Source: an uncultured Collinsella sp. (GTDB lineage Bacteria > Actinomycetota > Coriobacteriia > Coriobacteriales > Coriobacteriaceae). From it: a DNA stretch of 5,546 nucleotides. Below the pieces are notes generated by a model that made no database searches, was not told the origin of the DNA, and was given only the letters and a program-made list of their open reading frames with translations. The stretch's first letter is position 1. Each line of letters opens with the position of its first letter. Location: positions 1 through 5,546 of the forward strand of contig CATYEN010000076.1 in assembly GCA_958405565.1 (NCBI GenBank), read 5' to 3'. Below are positions 1-5,546 of this stretch, piece after piece. Position numbers and translations under genes: made by a program.

Positions 1-1
1 T

Positions 2-538
2 TTTGAGGACGGCACCGACCTGCCGTACGTGCAGGAGTTTGGCGTGGCGAGCGACGGCATTGTGGAGCAGCCGCGCATTGTCTCGGGCGGCATGGTCGGC
101 GATTCCTATATGCGCCTGGCTGCCGTGTCCGAGCTCAACATGCACTACGTGAGCACGCACTTTATGCATCCGGACGATTTGCTCGATCCCGATCGCGGCG
201 CCAAGGAGGGCTGGGAGGTCTACAAGGGCGGCCTGATTGACTACCTGGACTGGCTTACCAAGTTCGCGCCCGACCTGCGGCGCCAGACCGGCTCGGAATG
301 CTCGGGCGCCATCCAGCGCTTTTCGTCCGTGACGGTGAGCGTGGATACCAGCGCGGATTCCTGGACGCTCAGCCTGGGCAATTTCCACGACGAGGCTTGG
401 CTCATGTTCCACGCCAACAACGACGAGCCGGGTGCAGTCACGGGTGGCGAGATTACGCATCTGACGGGCGATCTGTACCTGGTTAAAGCCACGGACAAGA
501 CGGTGACCATTGCACGCGAGGAGGGTGGCGACAAATGA
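2..538 (+). CDS. PelA-like / DUF2194-type extracellular protein, C-terminal part (5' truncated)
   Basis: The reading frame is open to the left edge, so the true start lies upstream; the GTG at 29 is internal, because codons before it (FEDGTDLPY) read on without a stop. The visible 178 residues show an HFMHPDD motif (158-178), followed by a segment running into 'LRRQTGSE' and then a beta-rich tail ending in EEGGDK. A His-x-x-His-Pro-Asp-Asp arrangement before a 'LDWL...LR' helix recalls polysaccharide-deacetylase-like proteins; from memory it fits the DUF2194 family found beside pelF in Gram-positive Pel clusters. In known Pel systems the PelA protein deacetylates and hydrolyses the polymer outside the membrane, so a polymer-modifying role is inferred here. 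The catalytic core and any signal peptide are mostly out of view, so enzyme activity cannot be confirmed. Its TGA stop overlaps the pelF ATG by 4 nt (ATGA). Certain that it is coding; moderately sure of the family. Confidence 0.6.
   Translation, partial: FEDGTDLPYVQEFGVASDGIVEQPRIVSGGMVGDSYMRLAAVSELNMHYVSTHFMHPDDLLDPDRGAKEGWEVYKGGLIDYLDWLTKFAPDLRRQTGSECSGAIQRFSSVTVSVDTSADSWTLSLGNFHDEAWLMFHANNDEPGAVTGGEITHLTGDLYLVKATDKTVTIAREEGGDK
518..525 (+). promoter_or_regulatory. Ribosome binding site for pelF
   Basis: GAGGAGGG lies 9 nt before the ATG at 535, inside the last codons of the upstream gene. With the ATGA overlap it supports translational coupling and fixes the pelF start. Confidence 0.75.
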
Positions 539-1962
539 GAATCTGTTTGGTACTCGAGGGTTGCTACCCCTATGTGCACGGCGGCGTATCTACCTGGATG
601 CATGGCTATATCCAGGCCATGCCCGAGCACGAGTTTGTGCTGTGGGTGATTGGCGCGCATGCTGCCGACCGCGGCAAGTTTGTCTACGAGCTGCCCGGCA
701 ACGTGGTCGAGGTACACGAGGTGTTTCTGGACGACGCCCTGCGCCTATCGGGCGAGCAGGAAGAGGCCGACTTTAACGCCGGCGAGCGCGAGGCGCTGCG
801 CCGCCTGGTGTCGCTCTCCAATCCGGACTGGGACGTGTTGTTCGATATCTTCCAGCGCCGTCGCGTGCATCCGCTCTCGTTTTTGCAGAGCCGCACGTTT
901 ATGGATATCTTTCGCGACGTGTGCCTGGCCGAGTACCCCTACACGCCCTTTGCCGATGCATTCCACACCATGCGCTCCATGCTGCTGCCCGTGCTCTACC
1001 TTCTGGGCAGCGAGGTGCCGGTGGCCGATGTGTACCACGCCATCTCGACCGGCTACGGCGGCCTGCTCGCCTGCCTGGGCTCAAGCGTTCACCAGGCTCC
1101 GGTGCTGTTGACCGAGCACGGCATTTATACCCGCGAGCGCGAGGAAGAGATCATTCGCGCCGACTGGGTGGTGCCTTCGTTTAAGGACCGCTGGATTCGC
1201 TTTTTCTACCTGCTTTCGGAGGAGATCTACCGCCGCGCCTTCCGCGTGACGAGCTTGTTCCATAACGCCCGCAAGACGCAGATCGATATGGGCTGCGATG
1301 CGGACAAATGTCTGGTCATCCCCAACGGCATCCAGTTCGACCGCTTTAAGGACATTCCCTTAAAGCCCGATGACGGCTGGGTGGACATTGGCGCGGTGGT
1401 GCGCCTGGCGCCCATCAAGGACGTTAAGACCATGATCTATGCCTTCTTTGAGCTGCACGAGCGCCTGCCCAAGGTGCGCCTGCACATTATGGGCGGCGTG
1501 GACGACGAGGAGTACGGCGCCGAGTGCCACGCGCTGGTCGATACCCTGGGCGTGAGCGACCTGATCTTTACCGGCCGCGTCAACGTGGTCGAGTACATGG
1601 AAAAGCTCGACTTTACCATTTTGACGAGCATCTCCGAAGGTCAGCCGCTCAGCGTGCTGGAGTCGCTTGCCGCGTGTCGTCCCTGCGTGACGACCGAGGT
1701 GGGCTGCTGCCGTGAGTTGCTCGAAGGCGCCCCGAGCGATGACTTTGGCGTGGCAGGTTTTGTGACGCCGCCTATGTATCGCAAGGGCTTGGCTGATGCC
1801 ATGGAGCGCATGTGCGTGAGCCGGGCCCGTCGCATTGAGATGGGGGAGCGTGGCCAGCGTCGCGTTGCCACGTACTTTTTGCACGAGCAGATGCTCGCCA
1901 ACTATCGCGCGCTGTACGACGAGACGGCGCGCGCGTTTGACCTGCCCAGAGAGGGGGAGTAG
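535..1962 (+). CDS. pelF: PelF-type GT4 glycosyltransferase
   Basis: 475 residues, close to the usual PelF length of about 500. PelF is the cytoplasmic glycosyltransferase that polymerises the Pel exopolysaccharide from a UDP-sugar. The N-terminus (MRICLVLEGCYPYVHGGVS) carries the PelF signature 'EGxYPYVxGGVS'; residues 1-240 match the DUF3492-type acceptor half, including TEHGIYTRERE at 193-203. The C-terminal half is a GT4 GT-B nucleotide-sugar domain: PNGIQFDRF (263-271), R290 and K295 in VVRLAPIKDVK, FTGRVNVVEYM (345-355), and an E-x7-E motif formed by E368 and E376 in SEGQPLSVLE. All expected catalytic-domain residues are present, so it looks functional. No membrane segment or signal peptide is visible, consistent with a cytosolic enzyme. 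The start is set by the Shine-Dalgarno at 518 and the conserved N-terminus. It sits directly before pelG, the standard order. The sugar used cannot be read from the sequence. Small deviations are Cys at position 10 and the GCCREL loop (390-395), where I would expect one Cys. Confidence 0.93.
   Translation: MRICLVLEGCYPYVHGGVSTWMHGYIQAMPEHEFVLWVIGAHAADRGKFVYELPGNVVEVHEVFLDDALRLSGEQEEADFNAGEREALRRLVSLSNPDWDVLFDIFQRRRVHPLSFLQSRTFMDIFRDVCLAEYPYTPFADAFHTMRSMLLPVLYLLGSEVPVADVYHAISTGYGGLLACLGSSVHQAPVLLTEHGIYTREREEEIIRADWVVPSFKDRWIRFFYLLSEEIYRRAFRVTSLFHNARKTQIDMGCDADKCLVIPNGIQFDRFKDIPLKPDDGWVDIGAVVRLAPIKDVKTMIYAFFELHERLPKVRLHIMGGVDDEEYGAECHALVDTLGVSDLIFTGRVNVVEYMEKLDFTILTSISEGQPLSVLESLAACRPCVTTEVGCCRELLEGAPSDDFGVAGFVTPPMYRKGLADAMERMCVSRARRIEMGERGQRRVATYFLHEQMLANYRALYDETARAFDLPREGE
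1951..1959 (+). promoter_or_regulatory. Ribosome binding site for pelG (GTG start)
   Basis: GAGGGGGAG ends 6 nt before the GTG at 1966 and overlaps the last codons of pelF. It decides for the GTG start, since the next in-frame ATG would remove the conserved N-terminus. Confidence 0.75.
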
Positions 1963-1965
1963 CCG

Positions 1966-3510
1966 GTGGCCGGAATCGGTTTTGAGCTCAAACGCCTGTT
2001 TAGGCGCAAGGGTCTGTTTGCCACGATGCGCGCCTATGGCTACGCCGGCATTGTGTGCACGGGCCCCATGCTGCTTGGCGTGCTGCTCCAGGTGGGTATC
2101 TTGGTGCTGTGCGGTCTGTGGGGTGTGGGCCGCGCCAACCAGGATCTGCTGGTGTGCATGGTGACCTATACGCTGCTGGCATCGCTCACGCTCACAAGCT
2201 TTTTCTCCATGCCGGTCACGCGCTTTTTGGCCGACATGCTCTTTGCCGAGTGCGAGGATGAGATCCTGCCTTCGTTTTGGGGATCTAATGCCATCATGCT
2301 CGTTGCGGGCATGGTGCTCTACGGCGTCTTTTTGCTGTTCTCGGGGGCCACGCTGCTGCAGGGGCTGCTGTGCCTGTGGCTGTTCAACATTATGATCGTC
2401 AACTGGAATGGCATGAGCTACCTCACGGCCATCAAAGATTACCGCGGTATCCTGTGCAGCTTTGCGGCTGCCATTGGTGTGGCGTGCCTGTGCGCCCTGG
2501 CCGCGCTGGCACTGGGGCTGCCGCCGGTCGAGGGCCTGTTGGCGTCAATCGCCCTAGGCTACGGCGTCATGCTCGCCTGGGATGTGGTACTGCTGTACCG
2601 GTATTTTCCACGGAGTGACCGGAGTCCCTGGCGTTTTTTGCGCTGGCTCGACCAATTTATGCCGCTTGCGCTTACGGGGCTGTTTACCAACTTGGGGCTT
2701 TTCGCACACCTGGTTATTATCTGGGCGGGCCCTATTGGTGTGCAGATCAAAGGCCTGTTTTACGGGGCTCCTTACCATGACGTTCCGGCACTCATTGCGT
2801 TTTTGACCACACTCGTCACGACCGTCAACTTTGTGGTGTCGGTCGAGGTCAATTTCTATCCGCGCTACCGTGACTACTACAGCCTGTTCAACGACGGCGG
2901 CGTGGTGGGCGATATTGTGGTGGCCGAGGAGGAGATGCTCTCCACGCTCAACAGCGAACTGCGCTTTTGCGCGCTCAAGCAGCTGTTTGTGACCGCGGCG
3001 GTCATCTCGCTCGAGACTACAGTGCTCTCGGCCCTGCCGCTGGGCTTTAACAATCTTATGCACGGGTATTTTCGCACGTTATGCGTAGGCTACGGCCTGT
3101 ATGCCGTGGGCAACACGATCCTGCTTATCTTGCTGTACTTTACCGACTACAAGGGAGCCGTTCTGGCCTCGGGCCTGTTTGCCGGTGTGGCAGGGCTGGC
3201 GACCGCCGTGTCGTTGCTTTTGCCGCAGCAGTTTTACGGCTTTGGCTTTTTGTTGGGTGCGGTGGTGTTTTTTATCGTGGCCCTGCTGAGGCTCGATACC
3301 TATACCGCCAACTTGCCGTATCGTATCCTGAGCCAGCAGCCCATTGTGGCGACCGACAAAACGGGTCACTTTACACAGCTGGGCCGCTTGCTCGACCGTG
3401 CCGAGCAGCGCTATGAGGAGTGCCGCCGCAAGGGCGTGCCGCACGGCGCGTTTCAGCGCGCAGTAGTTCGCGTGTATCGCAACCATTGGGGAGGTTCTGA
3501 TGATCGATAA
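1966..3510 (+). CDS. pelG: PelG-type exopolysaccharide transporter
   Basis: 514-residue polytopic inner-membrane protein of the MOP (Wzx/MATE-like) superfamily; PelG is thought to move Pel polymer across the cytoplasmic membrane. The N-terminus MAGIGFELKRLF, then RAYGYAGIVCTGP (22-34), is the hallmark PelG start and justifies the GTG codon. I count about 12 hydrophobic segments, roughly at 25-52, 61-82, 108-126, 130-148, 163-185, 189-211, 230-254, 274-296, 337-358, 366-394, 396-419 and 423-441. The central stretch 'VSVEVNFYPRYRDYYSLFNDG' region (291-311), with an acidic residue in a membrane segment followed by a Tyr/Arg-rich loop, is also PelG-like. Residues 450-514 form a hydrophilic, Arg-rich tail that I judge to be cytoplasmic; Pseudomonas PelG is, as I recall, about 456 residues, so this tail is an apparent extension. 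It starts 3 nt after pelF and its end overlaps the next gene by 11 nt. Confidence 0.92.
   Translation: MAGIGFELKRLFRRKGLFATMRAYGYAGIVCTGPMLLGVLLQVGILVLCGLWGVGRANQDLLVCMVTYTLLASLTLTSFFSMPVTRFLADMLFAECEDEILPSFWGSNAIMLVAGMVLYGVFLLFSGATLLQGLLCLWLFNIMIVNWNGMSYLTAIKDYRGILCSFAAAIGVACLCALAALALGLPPVEGLLASIALGYGVMLAWDVVLLYRYFPRSDRSPWRFLRWLDQFMPLALTGLFTNLGLFAHLVIIWAGPIGVQIKGLFYGAPYHDVPALIAFLTTLVTTVNFVVSVEVNFYPRYRDYYSLFNDGGVVGDIVVAEEEMLSTLNSELRFCALKQLFVTAAVISLETTVLSALPLGFNNLMHGYFRTLCVGYGLYAVGNTILLILLYFTDYKGAVLASGLFAGVAGLATAVSLLLPQQFYGFGFLLGAVVFFIVALLRLDTYTANLPYRILSQQPIVATDKTGHFTQLGRLLDRAEQRYEECRRKGVPHGAFQRAVVRVYRNHWGGSDDR
3488..3494 (+). promoter_or_regulatory. Ribosome binding site for the CotH gene
   Basis: GGGGAGG lies 5 nt before the ATG at 3500 and within the pelG coding end. 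It favours this ATG over the in-frame ATG at 3515. Confidence 0.75.
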
Positions 3511-3571
3511 GTTGATGTCTCGCCGCTGTCTGATCGAGGCGGCTGCCGGCGCGCTGCTGCTTTCGGGCTGC
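3500..3571 (+). other. Lipoprotein signal peptide with twin-arginine-like motif
   Basis: Codes for residues 1-24 of the CotH protein. The order is a short charged n-region, SRRCLIE, a short Ala/Leu-rich core, and LSGC, with the Cys codon at 3569-3571. Lipidation and surface anchoring are predicted with good confidence. The SRR resembles a Tat motif, but the hydrophobic core is short and Sec export is equally possible. Confidence 0.8.
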
Positions 3572-5269
3572 TCATCTCAGGACGAATCCTCGACAAATAA
3601 GGTAAAAAAGCAGGACAAGATTAAAAAGGCCGAGGCCTCCGACCAGTCCAAGCATCTGCGCGATAAGGACGAGCTGTACGAGGTCTATGATGACTCGGGC
3701 ATTGTGACCATGTACCTGACGGTCTCGCGCGGCAACAGCTCCGAGAACACGGACCATAGCTGGGCCGAGATCAACACGTACTCGGTGTATGACTACGCCG
3801 ACATGGGCGTGACGCGCTATCAGGTAATGGGGCTTTTGCAGGCGGGTGACGAAGACGGCCCGGTGGCCGGCGAGGTTGGCTATGGCGAGGAAGCGCCCAA
3901 TGCCACCGTGCAGGTGCGCGGCCAGACATCGAGCTCTTACACGCAAAAGAATTACAAGGTGGAGCTCAAAAAGGGCAAGGGTATTTGGCGCCAACAGCGT
4001 GCGATTGCGCTCAACAAGCACATGGGCGAGGGTATGCGTTTTCGCAACAAGATGGCCTACGACCTTATCCGTGGGATTCCCCAGATGATGGGCCTGCGCA
4101 CGCAGTTTGTGCATCTGTGGGTGTGCGACCAGACCGAAAAGTCCAACGATACCTTTGAGGACTACGGCCTGTTTACGCAGGTGGAGCAGCTCAACAAGAC
4201 CGCGCTTAAGGCACATGGCCTGGATAAGAGCGGGCACCTGTATAAGGTGAACAGCTTTGATTTCCATCGCTACGAGGACACCATTAAACTTGCCGACGAT
4301 CCCGACTACAACCAGGCAAGCTTTGAGGGCATGCTCGAGATTAAGGGCGATTCGGACCACACCAAGCTCATCGAGATGCTCGATGCGCTCAACGACGAAT
4401 CGCAAAAGATCGATGAGGTGCTCGACACCTACTTTGATACCGAGAATCTGGTCTATTGGCTGGCGTTTCAGATCCTGGCGGGCAACTGCGATACTCAGAA
4501 CCGTAACTGTTATCTGTACAGCCCGCTCAACTCAAATACCTGGTACTTTTTAGATTGGGATAACGACGGCATGCTGCGTAAGCTTGAGCTGAGCCTGAAG
4601 GGGTTCTCGGACTATGCGAGCTGGGAGCGCGGCGTAAGCAACTACTGGGGCAACGTGCTATTCAATCGTGCGCTGCGCAGTAAGGCGTTTCGCAGTGAGC
4701 TCGACCGCGCCGTCAAGGATCTGCGCGCGTATTTGACCGAGGCGCGCCTGACAAAGATGATCAAGCACTATCGCGAGGTGACCGAGTCGCTCGTCTTTGC
4801 CGCCCCCGATATCGATAACCTGCCTGTCACCAAGGACCAATACGAGCAGGTTGCCGCCGCGATTCCCTCCGAGATCGAGGAGAACTACAAGAGCTTTCGC
4901 GAGAGCTATAAAAAGCCCATGCCGTTCTATATTGGCGTGCCGCAGATTGATAACGGTAAGCTGCGCATTAACTGGGATGCGTCCTACGACTTTAAGGCGC
5001 GTGACATTCGCTATACCGTGGAGCTGGCGCGCGACTATGCCATAAGCGATGTGCTTTTTAAGGCCGAGGATGTGCTGCTTCCCGAGGTGACCTGCGATGC
5101 GCCCGATACCGGCCAGTATTTTGCGCGCGTGCGCGCCACCAACTCAGACGGCTATACGCAGGATGCCTTTGACTACTATGTGACCGATGACGGCAAGCAC
5201 TACGGCATGAAGTGTTTTTACGTGCAGGATGGCGGTAAGGTCGTGGAGGACACGTATGAGGAGGGCTAG
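3500..5269 (+). CDS. CotH kinase family lipoprotein with C-terminal FN3-like domain
   Basis: 589 residues. The N-terminus is a lipoprotein signal: SRR at 7-9, a hydrophobic stretch, and the lipobox LSGC with Cys24 as the predicted lipidated residue. A Lys-rich hydrophilic linker (about 25-58) follows. The CotH domain spans about 67-430: R140-G141 and K150-N151-Y152-K153 in a 'RGxxSSxxxxKxYKVEL' pattern, FRNKMAYDLIR (181-191), GLFTQVEQLN (223-232), GNCDTQNRNCYLY (328-340, D331) and FLDWDNDGM (350-358, D354 and D356). These match the nucleotide/metal-binding pattern of CotH, an atypical protein kinase known to phosphorylate spore-coat proteins in Bacillus. Residues 475-562 look like a fibronectin-III-like beta-sandwich (LRINWD, IRYTVELARD, GQYFARVRATNSDG). 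It is predicted to be anchored outside the membrane. Its substrate is unknown; gene order suggests a polysaccharide- or envelope-related one. It overlaps pelG by 11 nt and the next gene by 14 nt. Confident in family, not in activity. Confidence 0.9.
   Translation: MIDKLMSRRCLIEAAAGALLLSGCSSQDESSTNKVKKQDKIKKAEASDQSKHLRDKDELYEVYDDSGIVTMYLTVSRGNSSENTDHSWAEINTYSVYDYADMGVTRYQVMGLLQAGDEDGPVAGEVGYGEEAPNATVQVRGQTSSSYTQKNYKVELKKGKGIWRQQRAIALNKHMGEGMRFRNKMAYDLIRGIPQMMGLRTQFVHLWVCDQTEKSNDTFEDYGLFTQVEQLNKTALKAHGLDKSGHLYKVNSFDFHRYEDTIKLADDPDYNQASFEGMLEIKGDSDHTKLIEMLDALNDESQKIDEVLDTYFDTENLVYWLAFQILAGNCDTQNRNCYLYSPLNSNTWYFLDWDNDGMLRKLELSLKGFSDYASWERGVSNYWGNVLFNRALRSKAFRSELDRAVKDLRAYLTEARLTKMIKHYREVTESLVFAAPDIDNLPVTKDQYEQVAAAIPSEIEENYKSFRESYKKPMPFYIGVPQIDNGKLRINWDASYDFKARDIRYTVELARDYAISDVLFKAEDVLLPEVTCDAPDTGQYFARVRATNSDGYTQDAFDYYVTDDGKHYGMKCFYVQDGGKVVEDTYEEG
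5245..5250 (+). promoter_or_regulatory. Ribosome binding site for the VTC-domain gene
   Basis: GGAGGA lies 5 nt before the ATG at 5256, inside the CotH coding end. It fixes the start of the truncated last gene and indicates coupled translation. Confidence 0.75.
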
Positions 5270-5546
5270 CGCACTGCTTGAGCGCTTGGCGGCTCCGCCT
5301 GTGCGTGCCACGCAGGAACGTTACCGCCACGAGCTCAAATATCTCATTAACGAGGACGAGCACGCCGCGCTTGCCTGCCGCATGGCGCCGGTTTTTAAAC
5401 TAGACAAGCATGCGCAGGCGGGCGGTTACACCATTCGCAGCCTGTACTTTGACGACTACTGCAACTCGGCCTACGAGGAAAAAGACGCCGGTATTCTCAT
5501 GCGCAAAAAGTATCGCGTGCGCATCTATAACGGCAGCGACAAGGTG
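5256..5546 (+). CDS. VTC-domain polyphosphate polymerase-like protein (3' truncated)
   Basis: The frame runs from the ATG at 5256 off the right edge; 97 residues are visible. After about 20 residues (MRRASALLERLAAPPVRATQ) comes the start of a VTC domain: RYRHELKYLI (22-31, with E26, K28 and Y29), RSLYFDD (61-67) and RKKYRVRIYNGS (83-94). The ExKY, SLYFD and KxRxRxY elements are the beginning of the tunnel-shaped VTC/CYTH fold, whose basic residues bind polyphosphate and ATP in yeast Vtc4. Bacterial members are annotated as polyphosphate polymerase-domain proteins; Vtc4 itself makes polyphosphate from ATP. No signal peptide or membrane segment is seen in this part, so the domain is probably cytosolic. 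The remaining catalytic residues lie beyond the window, so activity is unproven. The start overlaps the CotH stop by 14 nt. The same pairing of VTC and CotH genes is, from memory, recurrent in Gram-positive bacteria. Confidence 0.85.
   Translation, partial: MRRASALLERLAAPPVRATQERYRHELKYLINEDEHAALACRMAPVFKLDKHAQAGGYTIRSLYFDDYCNSAYEEKDAGILMRKKYRVRIYNGSDKV

Larger units (their letters stand above)
2..5546 (+). other. Continuous Pel-type polysaccharide operon segment with CotH and VTC genes
   Basis: Five same-strand genes are joined by a 4-nt overlap (535-538), a 3-nt gap (1963-1965), an 11-nt overlap (3500-3510) and a 14-nt overlap (5256-5269). No intergenic space is large enough for a promoter or terminator, so co-transcription is very likely. 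The operon promoter and end both lie outside the window. Confidence 0.85.

Noticed and set aside
29..31. GTG at 29 as the start of the first gene
   Set aside because: The frame is open upstream to the window edge, and no Shine-Dalgarno precedes it, so the gene is truncated rather than starting here.
241..717. Minus-strand frame spanning the first gene and the pelF start
   Set aside because: Crosses two well-supported forward genes and shows no family signal.
1360..1884. 174-codon minus-strand frame opposite pelF
   Set aside because: His/Ala-rich composition is typical of antisense translation of GC-rich genes, and it has no recognisable motif.
2554..3063. 169-codon minus-strand frame opposite pelG
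   Set aside because: Shadow of the pelG codons; no domain or plausible translation signal.
3572..4405. 277-codon open frame on the minus strand opposite the CotH gene
   Set aside because: It is antisense to a strongly supported gene; G/C-biased third positions leave long stop-free antisense frames. No ribosome site or recognisable domain was seen.
5259..5264. AGGAGG inside the start of the VTC gene as a second ribosome site
   Set aside because: It consists of the Arg-Arg codons after the ATG; only a CTG lies at suitable distance, and the GGAGGA at 5245 already explains the start.

Overview
The window is GC-rich and fully coding on the + strand. It holds five tightly packed genes, two of them cut by the window edges: (1) the C-terminal part of a PelA-like/DUF2194-type protein (2-538, open at the left edge); (2) pelF, a GT4 glycosyltransferase (535-1962); (3) pelG, a polytopic polysaccharide transporter (1966-3510); (4) a CotH-kinase-family lipoprotein with a C-terminal fibronectin-III-like domain (3500-5269); (5) the first 97 codons of a VTC-type polyphosphate polymerase-like protein (5256 to the right edge). 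Every junction is a short overlap or a 3-nt gap, and every internal start has a purine-rich Shine-Dalgarno sequence. The window therefore looks like an internal slice of one translationally coupled operon, with no internal promoter, terminator, RNA gene, repeat or mobile element visible.

The organism is probably a high-GC Gram-positive, and a gut Coriobacteriia member such as Collinsella is my best guess. The reasons are strong G/C preference at third codon positions, clear AGGAGG-like ribosome sites, a GTG start, a lipoprotein in place of outer-membrane Pel components (PelB/PelC), and the combination of Pel genes with CotH and VTC genes. This is inference, not a database match.

The cluster appears to be a Gram-positive Pel-type exopolysaccharide locus. 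PelF would polymerise sugar in the cytoplasm from a nucleotide sugar, PelG would carry the polymer across the membrane, and the first gene would modify or hydrolyse it outside, as PelA does. The unusual part is the continuation of the same transcript into a surface-anchored CotH-type atypical kinase and a VTC-type polyphosphate polymerase. Together these suggest that polysaccharide export is linked to phosphorylation or polyphosphate chemistry at the cell surface. That link is a hypothesis drawn from gene order. No regulatory (PelD-like) gene is in the window; it would have to lie outside.
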